DNA of 64,000 bases from Nibribacter roseus (GTDB lineage: Bacteria; Bacteroidota; Bacteroidia; Cytophagales; Hymenobacteraceae): positions 2,210,373-2,274,372 of the forward strand of contig NZ_JBHSYQ010000003.1 of assembly GCF_042662225.1 (NCBI RefSeq). The letters are read 5' to 3'. The stretch's first letter is position 1. Each line of letters starts with the position of its first letter. Shown here piece by piece: positions 1 through 9,604 of the stretch. Below the pieces are notes generated by a model. The model had not been told where the DNA came from and ran no database searches. It worked only from the letters and a program-made list of their open reading frames with translations. A program made the translations under genes and the position numbers.

Positions 1-37
1 TTTTGCAAATTTTTTTCTGAGGTGGGTGGAAATCGTG

Positions 38-75
38 CGTTTTCGGCCTTGTTTCCTGAAAACAGCTGGAAAACG
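38..75. repeat. Palindrome family copy 1
   Basis: The copy begins CGTTTTC and ends GAAAACG, with the central TTTCCTGAAAA. It belongs to the palindrome family found about 20 times in the window. It lies in gene-free DNA. Confidence 0.7.
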
Positions 76-154
76 TGATAAGGTTCCAATTGGTTGTGCC
101 TCTTTAGGTGAGGGGAAAATGTGAAAGATGAAGAGAGGTTTTGGCTAGGGTTGA

Positions 155-333
155 TGGCGCAAGTGTCCGCTTGTGTGAGAACGCATTGCAAAAGAGTAGA
201 GACTGCACCAGCTTTGTCCTCCGCCGTTGTAGTGTGTTCTCACCAACAACTAAAACTGCGGTTACCTAAACAAGAGTAGCTTCAAAGTTTTAATTTCAGA
301 TCAGCGTGCGGACACAAGCAGACGCTTGCGCCA
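155..333. repeat. MITE-like element copy R1
   Basis: This 179 bp element has imperfect terminal inverted repeats: the left end starts TGGCGCAAGTGTCCGCTTGT and the right end is ACAAGCAGACGCTTGCGCCA. Each end is itself a near-palindrome (AAGCG..CGCTT type). A core at 219-250 can fold as a hairpin with GTTGT..ACAAC arms. The ends and the core recur at 56752-56898. No transposase is present, so a non-autonomous element or a BIME-like cluster is inferred. Confidence 0.65.
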
Positions 334-366
334 GCGGTAGTCTTAGAAAAAGAACTGGCTGTTCCT

Positions 367-402
367 CTTTTAGACGTCTTTTCAGAAAAACAGCCCTAAA
401 AC
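367..402. repeat. Palindrome family copy 2, abutting a terminator
   Basis: The copy starts CTTTTAGAC, has the centre TTTTCAGAAAA and ends CCCTAAAAC. It directly abuts the hairpin at 403-437, so a transcript of the minus-strand hydrolase would carry the terminator first and this palindrome just beyond it. Confidence 0.75.
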
Positions 403-437
403 AGAAAAGCCGCTCATCAATTATAAGCGGCTTTTCT
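403..437 (-). terminator. Intrinsic terminator of the CocE/NonD hydrolase gene
   Basis: A perfect 12 bp stem (AGAAAAGCCGCT / AGCGGCTTTTCT) with an 11 nt loop lies 16 bp beyond the stop codon. On the minus strand it is followed by a T-rich stretch. Confidence 0.85.
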
Positions 438-453
438 GTGGATGAATACTTAT

Positions 454-2328
454 TTACAGCACCTTCACTTTTATGTATGATGGCTGCTGCGGTGAAAAAT
501 ACACCCGGTGCGTAGCCTTTTGGAAGTCTTCGGGCTTGGCTTCGAAAATATTAGGCACATATTTCTGCGGGTTGCGGTCTACCAGCGGGAACCACGTGCT
601 CTGTACCTGCACCATGATGCGGTGGCCTTTTTTAAATGTATGCAGCACGTCCTGAAGGGGCACATTCACGGCCGTCACCTGATTTGGTGTAAAGGGCTCT
701 GGGGTTGAATAGTTGTTCCGGAACCTCCCTCTCAATACCTCACTTCGTACCATTTGCTGGTAGCCACCCATTTTCACTGAGGCCGGGTTGTGTGGGTTTT
801 GGGCGGCGGTGTCTGGGTAAACATCAATTAGTTTCACTACCCAATCTGCATCAGAACCGGTAGTGGAAACCTGAAGCGCCGATAGCAGCGGACCCGCCAA
901 GGTGATGTCCTCGGTGAGCACATCGGTTTGGTACACCAACACGTCAGGTCTTCGGCTGGCGAAGCGCTGGTCATCGGTCATGTACTCGCGGGTCATGCCT
1001 ACGGTAATTTCCTCAGAAAACGGTACTGGCTTGGCTGGGTCACTGATGAACTCGTCAAAGGCCTGACCTCCAGCCGATGGTTTCTCGAAACTTAATTTCC
1101 CGTTGGCATTAAAGTAAAGCAGACGTTCCTGCGTAGCTTTTGGCGGCCAGGCGGCAAATTCACGCCACTGGTTGGCGCCGGTGTTATACATATAGGCTTC
1201 AGGAAGGTTAGGCGTTCCTTTGGCATTTTCTTTCAGGTAATGACGGAAAAACTTGGCCTCAATGTTTGGCCGGTAAAATTCAGAAGTCTTCTGGCTGAAG
1301 GAAACGTTGCCAAGGGTTTGGCCGCTTGAACGTGACCAGCCCCCGTGAAACCACGGTCCCATCACAACAGTGTTGTACGTCTTCGGGTTGTTCTTCTCAA
1401 TGGTTTTGTAGGTTTCCAAGGCCCCGAAAAGGTTTTCAGCATCAAACCATCCGCCTACGGTCATTACCGCGGGCTTAATGTTGTTCAGGTGGGGCCTTAT
1501 GTTCATGGCTTGCCAGAAAGAGTCATAGTTGGGGTGCTCGGTCATCTGGTTCCAGAACGCTACGTTGTTGTGTAGGTACAACTTATTGGCATTGCTCAGC
1601 GGACCCATGCGCAGGAAGAACTCATATCCGTCTGGCGTGCCGTGGTTGAAACGTGGAGCGCCGGTAGGGGAGGGCTGGGGGCGTGGCTGCCCAAAGCTGG
1701 CCAGAAAGTTAAACGCGTGCGGTAAAAAGAAAGCGCCATGGTGGTGGAAATCGTCCCAGAACCAATCGGTGACCGGAGCTTGGGGCGAGGAAGCTTTCAG
1801 AGCAGGATGATTGCTTAATAAGCCAACGGTGGTGTAGTAGCCCGGATAGGAGATGCCCCACTGCCCGACACGGCCGTTGTTGTTGGGCACATTTTTCACG
1901 AGCCATGCAATGGCATCATACGTATCAGTGCTTTCGTCAATGTCTTTTTTACCTTTCTTGGCTATTTGCGGGCGCATGTTCACAAATTCTCCTTCGCTCA
2001 TGTACTTCCCGCGCACATCTTGGTAGGCAAAAATGTAGCCTTCGCGCATCATGTCTGAAGATGGTCCAAGGCTGGTTTTGTATTTCCCTTCGCCGTAAGG
2101 CCCTACCGAGTAAGGGGTGCGGCTAAGCATGATGGGGTATTTCTGGCTTTTATCTTTAGGCGCATACACCACCGTGAAGAGTTTCACCCCGTCGCGCATG
2201 GTAATCTGGTGCTCACTCTTAGTATAATTCTGCCTAATGTATGCTGAGTCAGACAATGTTTGGGCAGAGGCTGCAAGCGAAGGCCATAGAATAACCAGCA
2301 AGAGCCATTGCCAGAGGTTTGTTTTCAT
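454..2328 (-). CDS. CocE/NonD family (S15-type) exported hydrolase
   Basis: A 624-residue alpha/beta hydrolase of the X-Pro dipeptidyl-peptidase / CocE / glutaryl-7-ACA acylase group; such enzymes cleave peptide, amide or ester bonds next to acyl groups, and the true substrate cannot be read from sequence. A signal peptide (about residues 1-22, ending in ASA) sends it to the periplasm or surface. The nucleophile motif is GISYPG, the acid is probably in GGWFD, and the catalytic His is in GPWFHGG. The C-terminal third is the family jelly-roll domain. The ATG start gives a complete signal peptide. It is monocistronic, with a terminator right behind it. Confidence 0.9.
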   Translation of the reverse strand: MKTNLWQWLLLVILWPSLAASAQTLSDSAYIRQNYTKSEHQITMRDGVKLFTVVYAPKDKSQKYPIMLSRTPYSVGPYGEGKYKTSLGPSSDMMREGYIFAYQDVRGKYMSEGEFVNMRPQIAKKGKKDIDESTDTYDAIAWLVKNVPNNNGRVGQWGISYPGYYTTVGLLSNHPALKASSPQAPVTDWFWDDFHHHGAFFLPHAFNFLASFGQPRPQPSPTGAPRFNHGTPDGYEFFLRMGPLSNANKLYLHNNVAFWNQMTEHPNYDSFWQAMNIRPHLNNIKPAVMTVGGWFDAENLFGALETYKTIEKNNPKTYNTVVMGPWFHGGWSRSSGQTLGNVSFSQKTSEFYRPNIEAKFFRHYLKENAKGTPNLPEAYMYNTGANQWREFAAWPPKATQERLLYFNANGKLSFEKPSAGGQAFDEFISDPAKPVPFSEEITVGMTREYMTDDQRFASRRPDVLVYQTDVLTEDITLAGPLLSALQVSTTGSDADWVVKLIDVYPDTAAQNPHNPASVKMGGYQQMVRSEVLRGRFRNNYSTPEPFTPNQVTAVNVPLQDVLHTFKKGHRIMVQVQSTWFPLVDRNPQKYVPNIFEAKPEDFQKATHRVYFSPQQPSYIKVKVL

Positions 2329-2417
2329 AAGTGTTAGTATGGTGAGATTGGAACGGGAAATTATAAAATTCCCGCCCAGAGGCCAAATCTACAGGTGAAG
2401 GAGAGAAGATCGCTGTT

Positions 2418-3587
2418 TTACCTTGCGCTGTATTGTTCAGTTGAAAGTAAAGGTAAAACAGAACTGGCGTTCTTTTTGGGAGCCAGGCCAAAAGGCGTGC
2501 GTAGCCAATTTACCGGCATGATCACATATTGAACAATTATAAAACATAGCAGAAATGTACCAGTGGAGATTATGCCGAATTTTGCTGAAATACTCCAATC
2601 CTCATTTCTGAGGTAAAAGCCCAGCATTACAATCACGGTTTGGTGCAAGATGTAAAACGGGTATACCATTTCATTAGCCCGCCTTAAGTACTTGCTTTTG
2701 ATGTTGAGATGCTTCATGGCTAAACCAAGAATAGCTAAAAGCCATAACCAGCGATTAATTGATTTGAGAAGATAATACACCGCTTGTTGACCTTGCATCA
2801 ACTCTTGATATTCTCTGCCTTTCATAAAAAAGGTTAGAGCAGTAAAAGTAAGGGCAGCCAGTCCCAAACTATAATAGCGTACCTGCCTTATCTTTTGCTG
2901 TAATGCAGGCATTTTCATCAGCAGAAATCCGAAGAGAAATACGCTGATGTACAGGAAGTGATTGGCCCAGTCATCCACCAAAGCATTGGTTGCCGGAAAC
3001 TGGTGGTTAAGAAAAACTGCTCCCACTCCAAGCCACAGGGCGGGTGCCACTATAAGCATACAGGTTGTAAAGGCATTTTCCTTGATCTGCAAATGACGCA
3101 GATAGATCAACAAAGGCAGCAGCAGGAGACTGTAGCAGAAAATGTAGGTCAAGTACCAGAGGTGGTGCCAGCTAAAGTTTCCTTTAGGATAAGGTTCCAT
3201 AGCAAAAATGGAGGGATAAAACTGAAAGTAGTTGCCCTGAAAGCCTTGGATTAGCCTTTCAATATAAATTTGTGGCGGCACTACTAAGAGCATTCCAATG
3301 AACAATGGCAACAGAATTCTTTTGAGGCGATCTTTGGCAAACGTACCGGCAGTGCGGTACCCCAGCGCATAATAAACACCAACCCCAGATACCAAAAAGA
3401 TAAGTGACATACGCCATTGGCTCAGAAACTGCATGGGCAGCAGAATAGCGTCGCTGAGGAGATTATTCTTGAGGTGCCACTCCCAAGGCACGAAAAACAT
3501 TCCTGTATGGTAGAAAATCAGCAGGCCAAACGCGAGTACCCGTAGCCAGTCAAATTCATAGCGTCTTGATTTTATTTGGTTTTCCAT
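2418..3587 (-). CDS. Acyltransferase family 3 integral membrane protein
   Basis: About 389 residues with roughly ten membrane helices. The N-terminal sequence RRYEFDWLRVLAFGLLIFYH is the hallmark of acyltransferase-3/OafA-like proteins, which move acyl groups onto sugars or lipids at the inner membrane. The acceptor is unknown. The start was placed at the Met before ENQIKSRR; a Met two codons earlier (3593) is equally possible, and a longer frame begins at 3629 but adds an atypical leader. It lies about 70 bp downstream of the AraC-type regulator on the same strand, so the two may be co-transcribed and co-regulated. Confidence 0.85.
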   Translation of the reverse strand: MENQIKSRRYEFDWLRVLAFGLLIFYHTGMFFVPWEWHLKNNLLSDAILLPMQFLSQWRMSLIFLVSGVGVYYALGYRTAGTFAKDRLKRILLPLFIGMLLVVPPQIYIERLIQGFQGNYFQFYPSIFAMEPYPKGNFSWHHLWYLTYIFCYSLLLLPLLIYLRHLQIKENAFTTCMLIVAPALWLGVGAVFLNHQFPATNALVDDWANHFLYISVFLFGFLLMKMPALQQKIRQVRYYSLGLAALTFTALTFFMKGREYQELMQGQQAVYYLLKSINRWLWLLAILGLAMKHLNIKSKYLRRANEMVYPFYILHQTVIVMLGFYLRNEDWSISAKFGIISTGTFLLCFIIVQYVIMPVNWLRTPFGLAPKKNASSVLPLLSTEQYSAR

Positions 3588-3662
3588 GGTCATTGTTTTT
3601 GTACAAAGGTGACCAGGAAAGGCACCCAATGAAGAATTTGCCTATAAGTACGGAGTGCTTCT

Positions 3663-4817
3663 TTATAAAGTAGTACTCAAAGGCTGCTCGTTTTTACGGT
3701 ATTGACCTGGCGTTTGACCGGTGGTTTTCTTAAAAGCAGCAGTAAACGCAGATTTAGATAAATAGCCACTTAATTCGGCCACTTCTTCTACTTTAAGGTT
3801 GGGCTGTTGTATAAGAATAGCCTTAGCTTCTTCCACGCGTAGCTCAGCCAGATATTCAAAAAAGCTTTTGCCCAGGCACTCATTCAGAAGTTGGGAAAGA
3901 TAGTGTGGGGAAGTATGCAGTTGTTTGGCCAGTGTTGGCAGTGATGCCGAAGGTTGGGTGTGAAATTTCTGTGTTTCAATTAGCTTTAATTTGGTAAGCA
4001 AAGCGTTTTTGGTTTCCTGCGTCATGCTGGACTTTTCATACTTCACCAGCGGCAAGGCTTTTTCTGGTACTGCAGGCTGAAAGAAAGCAGAGCCGCTCAG
4101 CAGCTTATAAGTGAAAAAGAAGAGCTGTGCTGATATGAAAACAGCCATGAAATGGTCTCCTAAATCTTCTTGGAACACGAGTTTGACCAATAAAAAGAGT
4201 GCCGTTATGGCAACATAGAAGTAGAGGAGGAGCTTTGCCCATGTCTCATAAGCAGAAAAAGCCTGCCTTTGCCGCCGCATGTACAAAACAGAAAGTGCTA
4301 CATATAGTGCAATATGTGCCAATGTGAGCTCATTTACCCATTCTGTCAGGTAAAGTGGATCAGTATTGAAGGTGGTATGGTATTGGGTAATTTGTGAAGA
4401 TTGAGGAAAGTAAGCATGCAGGTACGCCTGGTATTTTACAGTGTCTGGCTGCAGCAGAAATGGAATATGGTATACAAAGTAAAAGGCGAAAGGAGCCAGG
4501 TGCCACCACTGTCGCTTGCTCCAGGAACAACCTGAAAAACTTCTGAGAAGCAAATAAGTGAGGGGGCCTAAAGCAAAATTACAAGGTTCAGCAAAGTCTA
4601 CCAGCGCCAAAGAGTGAAACATAAGGCCAGTGTAGCACAGAAAAATTTCTAACAAGGCACAAGACAGCACAAAAGACCAGGCAGAAAGTAGTACCTGCAG
4701 GTAAGGTTGCCGGTGCGGCTTTTTAGAAAGGAAAAAAAAGGACAAAAAGAAGCCTTGCACGGTACCAGCCAGCAGGAGCGCCGCGTACAAATCAAAGCGT
4801 ATAAACTCGTTTGCCAT
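3663..4817 (-). CDS. AraC-type transcriptional regulator with membrane-embedded N-terminus
   Basis: About 384 residues. The first ~240 residues hold around seven hydrophobic segments, so the sensor part sits in the membrane. The last ~100 residues form an AraC/XylS helix-turn-helix pair, with the second helix region around AELSGYLSKSAFTAAFKKTT and the typical ending TPGQYRKN. Members of this Bacteroidota group are one-component membrane regulators with unknown ligands. The start was set at the Met before ANEFIRFD; an upstream Met at 4847 is possible. The acyltransferase gene downstream is a candidate target. Confidence 0.85.
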   Translation of the reverse strand: MANEFIRFDLYAALLLAGTVQGFFLSFFFLSKKPHRQPYLQVLLSAWSFVLSCALLEIFLCYTGLMFHSLALVDFAEPCNFALGPLTYLLLRSFSGCSWSKRQWWHLAPFAFYFVYHIPFLLQPDTVKYQAYLHAYFPQSSQITQYHTTFNTDPLYLTEWVNELTLAHIALYVALSVLYMRRQRQAFSAYETWAKLLLYFYVAITALFLLVKLVFQEDLGDHFMAVFISAQLFFFTYKLLSGSAFFQPAVPEKALPLVKYEKSSMTQETKNALLTKLKLIETQKFHTQPSASLPTLAKQLHTSPHYLSQLLNECLGKSFFEYLAELRVEEAKAILIQQPNLKVEEVAELSGYLSKSAFTAAFKKTTGQTPGQYRKNEQPLSTTL

Positions 4818-5258
4818 GGCTAAAAGTAATAAATGTACCCATGGCATTCAACTGCTAAGATCACAGGCAATAATCATGAAGAAAGTTATGAAGAAAAGTA
4901 TTAGGTCAATGTTTCAAAGCAATTTAGAGCTTTTACTCTGGTACCTAAAAGATGTGAACTAATGTGAATGGGCGGAGTATATTTTTTTATGGAATCAGGA
5001 CATACCCAACCCGGTGACCAGGTGGGGGGAGTGTAAGAGTGCCGTAGTTAATCTTTGTGTTCTTCGTCTAGGTCGCCCCAGCTAAAATATAAACCGCCTG
5101 TGGATTAGCCTAGTAATTGGAAACCGGCTAAAATGCCAATATACAGGTGCCAACGGCGAATTTGGTAGTGAAAGGTAGGCGCATTAAAAATTAAATAATG
5201 CACATACACAAAGCAGAAATTTCCTGAACTGCCAGATATGACGGATTTTGTTGAACAA
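4818..5258. other. Gene-free region upstream of the AraC-type gene
   Basis: About 440 bp between the start of the AraC-type gene and the terminator of the lipoprotein gene. No ORF with coding character, RNA gene or member of the window's repeat families was recognised. It presumably holds the regulator's promoter, but no clear TAnnTTTG box was identified. Confidence 0.5.
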
Positions 5259-5288
5259 AAAAAAGCCCGCTTACAAGCGGGCTTTTTT
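5259..5288 (-). terminator. Intrinsic terminator of the YD-repeat lipoprotein gene
   Basis: Perfect 14 bp stem AAAAAAGCCCGCTT / AAGCGGGCTTTTTT with a 2 nt spacer, 17 bp beyond the stop codon, followed on the minus strand by a T-run. Confidence 0.9.
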
Positions 5289-5305
5289 CAGTAGGTGGGA
5301 ATGTC

Positions 5306-6109
5306 TTATTTACAGGAGTAGGTTATGTTAGATACAGAAGCGCTACCACTTTTAGTAGTTTCAGTGGCTTTGGTAGGCAAGCCAGAAGCATTGTACACGT
5401 AGGCTACAGAGTAAGAAAGGGTTTCGTCTTCCTCTCCATCGGCATATTTATGAGAGGCAGTTTTAACGTTGTTAGGGGTACTGTAACCGGTAAGTAGTAT
5501 TTCTGCCTTGGCACCAGGGTTAGGTGCGTTATCATAGGTGTAGTCAACTGTATAGCTTAAGGTAGCTTCTTCTTCTGTCTCTCCTTCATAGACGCTCTTT
5601 TTGGTGATGTTACCCTTGGCATCATAGGTGAAGGTGGTGTATTGGCTGAAGATTTCCATAGGTTCTTCTTCACCATCTAGGTTGAAGTAAGAGTATTCAA
5701 CAGCTTTGCCTATTTTGTTCTGGGCATTATACTCAAAGGTCGTTTCAAGTTTTAAACTCATTACTGCTATTTCAGTGGTGAGCTTAGTTAGCCTATTTTG
5801 GGTATCATAGTCATACGTAAAGCTACCAAAAGTAAAACTTCCGCTTTTAAGGTCAGCGCTGGTGGGCAAGTTGTTGGTGTACTGAACAAACACATCGCCT
5901 TCCATTTCACCACCAGACAAGCTAGCTTTTGTGATTCTGCCTTGGGCATCATAGGTTAAGGTTGATTCTTCGGTTTCGCCGTCGGTGGTATTAACTATTT
6001 TGGTTGGGAGGCAGTTAGCCGCATCTGGGGTTGGGTCTTGGTCGTCATCAGAGCACGACGCTAACAAAAGAAGGCCCATCAGGTACGGAAGTAATTTGTA
6101 AGATTTCAT
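5306..6109 (-). CDS. Lipoprotein with degenerate YD-like repeats (possibly DUF4595)
   Basis: A 267-residue protein with a signal peptide ending in the lipobox LLASC (Cys about residue 19) followed by an acidic stretch SDDDQD, which in Bacteroidota suggests surface export of the lipoprotein. The rest is a series of degenerate ~20-30 residue repeats such as LTYDAQGRITKA, FTYDAKGNITKK and YVYNASGLPTKA, resembling YD/RHS-like beta-hairpin repeats. This pattern fits the Bacteroidota DUF4595 group, but the assignment is tentative and no catalytic motif is visible. It is a single gene with its own terminator. Confidence 0.75.
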   Translation of the reverse strand: MKSYKLLPYLMGLLLLASCSDDDQDPTPDAANCLPTKIVNTTDGETEESTLTYDAQGRITKASLSGGEMEGDVFVQYTNNLPTSADLKSGSFTFGSFTYDYDTQNRLTKLTTEIAVMSLKLETTFEYNAQNKIGKAVEYSYFNLDGEEEPMEIFSQYTTFTYDAKGNITKKSVYEGETEEEATLSYTVDYTYDNAPNPGAKAEILLTGYSTPNNVKTASHKYADGEEDETLSYSVAYVYNASGLPTKATETTKSGSASVSNITYSCK

Positions 6110-6553
6110 TTAATTTTTGAATTTAAAAGGTTTAAGATTTCTGTTATCATTGACACAGAGAAAGCTTTTTACCCCCATTACGTTTTTAATAATTTTTCAA
6201 AAGATTTGTAGAACGCTGACAATCAAATGATTTAAAGACTGAATTCTTTTGTGTGTACATTATAGCTTTAATACTAGGTTTCTGTTTTTGACCTCTTTTA
6301 TAAAAAAGTAGTTTTAAAATAAACTAAGCCAGATGGAGAAGCTTGGTTGGTTTTATTCCTACACTGGCGCATGGAAGCGTATGGCTTTCAGCGTAATATT
6401 CTATAAAAGAAGGTGCTTCCTATTTGGAACAATCAGCAGGTGCTTCAAATAGTATTACTTTAGGCTACTTCCTTATTTATTCAAGTGCATATTTGAATTA
6501 TAGGTCATTCCTGCGCATTTTGCTTTGTATTTTCATTTTATAACTTCTTCACC
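6110..6553. other. Divergent intergenic region
   Basis: About 440 bp of AT-rich DNA between the divergently transcribed lipoprotein and M14 peptidase genes. No ORF, RNA or repeat was recognised. Promoters for both genes must lie here but no confident full promoter was found. Confidence 0.5.
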
Positions 6554-9133
6554 TTGAAAAATATTTTCTTCACTCTGTTGCTGCTCCTTTGCTTTGCAAT
6601 GAGCCGAGCCACTTGGGCACAGCAGCAACCGGTTCAGACGCCCTCTCAATTCTTAGGCTATCAGTTAGGTGACCAGTTTACTTATCATGCTCGTTTAGTG
6701 GATTATGTGCAGTATCTGGCGGCCCAGAATCCTGCTAAAATGAAGCTACAGACTTACGGGCACACCTATGAGGGCAGACCATTATTGTTAGCCACCATTT
6801 CTTCCCCTGAGAATTTACAACGCCTGGAGGAAATCAGATCCAATAACTTAAAGAATGCCGGGCTATTGAGCGGCCAGACCACGGGCGGGAAACAGCCTGC
6901 CATCGTGTGGCTGAGCTATAACATTCACGGGAATGAATCGGTGAGTTCTGAGGCAGTGCTACAGGTGCTGTATGACCTGTTAGACCCCACCAATGCCCAA
7001 ACTCAGAAATGGCTGGAGAATACGGTGGTATTGATTGACCCCTGTGTGAATCCGGATGGCCGTGAGCGCTATACCCAGTGGTACAACCGCGTACGTAACC
7101 GGCAACCAAACGCCTCACCGTGGGCATGGGAGCACCATGAACCTTGGCCAGGCGGACGTCCTAACCATTATTATTTTGACCTGAACCGCGATTGGGCTTG
7201 GCAGACGCAGATTGAATCTAAACAGCGCGCGGTGGTGTACAACCAGTGGCTCCCTCAGTTGCACGCCGATTTCCATGAGCAGGCTGTTGACAACCCCTAT
7301 TACTTCGCACCTTCGGCTAAGCCGTACCATGATGCCATCACGCCATGGCAGCGCGAGGCTCAGAATTTCATTGGCGAATACAACCGCAAATACTTTGACA
7401 AAAACAATTGGCTCTACTTCACCCGTGAGAGCTTTGACCTTTTTTACCCCAGCTACGGCGACACCTGGCCTACTTATCAAGGCGCCATTGCCATGACATA
7501 CGAGCAGGGAGGCTCGGGACGGGCCGGTATAGTCATTGAGAAAGCCGACGGGGACAGCCTGACTTTAAGCCAGCGCATAGCCCACCACCATGCCGCCAGT
7601 TTGGCTACCGTAGAAGCCATGGCAGACAAGCATGAGCAAGTGGTAAGAGAGTTCAAAAAGTTCTACTCTGATGCGCAAACCAAACCATTTGGAACCTACC
7701 GTAGCTATGTATTTAATGTGCAGGGCGATGAGGGCAAAATAAACGACCTGACTAACTATTTAGACCGTCAGCAGATTAAGTATGGCTACGCCAACAGCGG
7801 TGGCAGCGCCAAAGGCTTTAACTACCAGACCGGCAAAACTGAAAGTGTGCGGTACAACCGCGGAGATTTGGTCATTAGCTCTTACCAACCCAAGTCTACG
7901 CTGCTCAATGTACTTTTTGAGCCAAACGCTCGACTGGAAGACTCAGTAACGTATGACATTACCGCATGGTCTTTGCCATATGCCTATGATTTGCGGGGCG
8001 CTGCTTTTACCTCACGAGTGGCAATGACTGAAAAAGCAGCAGCCCCTACTAAAGAAGTAGGTTCTTCTGCGGTAAAAAGTTATTCAGTTGCTTCTTCTGC
8101 AGCAACGAATACCTATGCTTATATCGCCAAATGGAATGGAGTGCAAGATCTTCGGTTTATGGCGGCTTTGCTAAAAGCCAAGGTACGGGTGCGTTATTCA
8201 GAGGTGCCGTTTGAACAAGTTAAGCAGAAGTTTTCTCCGGGCACGCTCATCATTACCCGCACGGGCAACGAAAGCCTGGGAGCCAAGTTTGACGAAATAG
8301 TTACCCGTGCCGCAGATTCTTTAGGAATTGAGTTGACAACCTCTTCCACCGGTTTCGTGACCACCGGCTCTGATTTCGGTTCAAGAAACGTACGGTATGT
8401 GAAAGCGCCCAAAGTAGCCGTTTTGACGGGCGAGGGTGTTTCTCCGTACGGGTTTGGCGAAATTTGGCATTACTTTGAGCAGCAGATTGGCTATCCGGTT
8501 ACGGTGTTGGGCTCTGATTATTTCTCCAGAGTGCCTTTGGCTGAGTTTGATGTATTGATTTTGCCAACCGGTTCTTATGGTAGTATTTTAAATGAAAAGA
8601 CTCTGAGCAAAGTAAAAGACTGGGTTAGGGCTGGAGGTCGTTTAGTTGCGTTAGAAAATGCGGTTACTTTTCTTTCAGATAAGCCAGACTTTGCCGTTAA
8701 AAAGAAATTAGTAGACAGCACCAGCACTAAGAAATCAAGCCCTGCTACTGCCGCTGACCTAAAACGCTATGCTGACCGTGAACGCACTTCTATTTCAGAA
8801 GAAGTACAAGGCAGTGTGTTCAGAGTAACATTAGACAACAGCCACCCTTTGGCCTTCGGTTACGGAAATACCTACGCCGCCCTTATTAGGACCAGCACGT
8901 TGCCGCAGTTCCTGAAAGATGGCTGGAATGTGGGTGTCGTGAAGAACGAAGGACCAGCCACCGGGTTTGTGGGAGCCAAAGTAGGGGACAAACTACAAAA
9001 TGGTTTGGTGCTGGGCGTTCAGGAAATGGGCCTCGGACAAGTGGTTTATCTGGTTGATAACCCGCTGTTCAGAGGTTTCTGGCAAGGCGGAAAGCTATTG
9101 TTCGGTAATGCCGTATTTATGGTAGGACAGTAA
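6554..9133 (+). CDS. M14-family zinc carboxypeptidase-like exported peptidase
   Basis: An 859-residue protein with a signal peptide (about residues 1-22, ending in WAQ). The N-terminal half is an M14 zinc peptidase fold: zinc ligands His125 and Glu128 in NIHGNES, a likely third ligand in ADFHEQ (about residue 238), and a conserved Glu in MTYEQGG. The C-terminal half is the long extension typical of Bacteroidota M14 proteins and includes a glutamine-amidotransferase-like segment (around VAVLTGEGVSPYGFGEIWHY). Predicted to cleave peptides in the periplasm or at the surface. The start is a TTG (TTG AAA AAT), chosen because it gives a complete signal peptide and no in-frame ATG precedes it. Confidence 0.88.
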   Translation: MKNIFFTLLLLLCFAMSRATWAQQQPVQTPSQFLGYQLGDQFTYHARLVDYVQYLAAQNPAKMKLQTYGHTYEGRPLLLATISSPENLQRLEEIRSNNLKNAGLLSGQTTGGKQPAIVWLSYNIHGNESVSSEAVLQVLYDLLDPTNAQTQKWLENTVVLIDPCVNPDGRERYTQWYNRVRNRQPNASPWAWEHHEPWPGGRPNHYYFDLNRDWAWQTQIESKQRAVVYNQWLPQLHADFHEQAVDNPYYFAPSAKPYHDAITPWQREAQNFIGEYNRKYFDKNNWLYFTRESFDLFYPSYGDTWPTYQGAIAMTYEQGGSGRAGIVIEKADGDSLTLSQRIAHHHAASLATVEAMADKHEQVVREFKKFYSDAQTKPFGTYRSYVFNVQGDEGKINDLTNYLDRQQIKYGYANSGGSAKGFNYQTGKTESVRYNRGDLVISSYQPKSTLLNVLFEPNARLEDSVTYDITAWSLPYAYDLRGAAFTSRVAMTEKAAAPTKEVGSSAVKSYSVASSAATNTYAYIAKWNGVQDLRFMAALLKAKVRVRYSEVPFEQVKQKFSPGTLIITRTGNESLGAKFDEIVTRAADSLGIELTTSSTGFVTTGSDFGSRNVRYVKAPKVAVLTGEGVSPYGFGEIWHYFEQQIGYPVTVLGSDYFSRVPLAEFDVLILPTGSYGSILNEKTLSKVKDWVRAGGRLVALENAVTFLSDKPDFAVKKKLVDSTSTKKSSPATAADLKRYADRERTSISEEVQGSVFRVTLDNSHPLAFGYGNTYAALIRTSTLPQFLKDGWNVGVVKNEGPATGFVGAKVGDKLQNGLVLGVQEMGLGQVVYLVDNPLFRGFWQGGKLLFGNAVFMVGQ

Positions 9134-9161
9134 GTTGAATGAATGATTGAAGGGCTGAATG

Positions 9162-9192
9162 AGTGGATGAGTGATTTTTTTGCTCATCCACT
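9162..9192 (+). terminator. Candidate terminator after the M14 peptidase gene
   Basis: A 10 bp perfect stem AGTGGATGAG / CTCATCCACT encloses a T-rich loop. The T tract is in the loop and only a short T-run follows, so termination is plausible but not certain. Confidence 0.45.
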
Positions 9193-9435
9193 TTGTTTTT
9201 AGGCGATCACTATCTTGCCCAGCTTGGTTCTGTATACCTATAGGTTATCTAAGGTAGTGGCGCTTACTGTGAAATCAAATCCTCACCTAGGAGGAGCGGT
9301 TTTTTTATATGCTGAACTAATTGAAGTGGAACGGAGTGAAATTACTGGCTTAGCTTCCGCAAGTCAGTAAAACGTACTTCCTCTATAACATTGCTGTGAG
9401 ATAAAACAGCTATCTAAAAAGAGAAGCTGAAGTGG

Positions 9436-9472
9436 CGTTTTCAAGCAGTTTTACTAAAAATATGTCTAAAAC
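9436..9472. repeat. Palindrome family copy 3
   Basis: Starts CGTTTTC, centre TTTTACTAAAAA, ends GTCTAAAAC. A divergent copy, intergenic. Confidence 0.55.
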
Positions 9473-9604
9473 ATACAACGTACACTTCAGTACTGATTAC
9501 AGAACGCGAAGCACAAAGATCCTATACTAGGGTGCGGCGCTGGGCTTGTGATATCTTATGAGGTGCTTTTTCAGTAATATGCAGAAGCAAACGAAAATTA
9601 CGCT

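Larger units (their letters stand above)
1..453. other. Gene-free region holding repeats and a terminator
   Basis: No convincing gene was seen. The region holds two copies of the 36-40 bp palindrome (38-75 and 367-402), one MITE-like element (155-333) and the terminator of the minus-strand hydrolase gene (403-437). The short reading frame from about 306 runs through repeat sequence and is probably not coding. Confidence 0.7.
9134..9604. other. Gene-free region with hairpin and palindrome copy
   Basis: About 470 bp between two plus-strand genes. It holds a candidate terminator (9162-9192) preceded by self-similar GAATGA-type words, and one palindrome copy (9436-9472). No coding region was recognised. 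Confidence 0.5.

Noticed and set aside
306..515. 69-residue plus-strand frame
   Set aside because: It runs through the MITE end, palindrome copy 2 and a terminator, and then into the antisense of the hydrolase gene.
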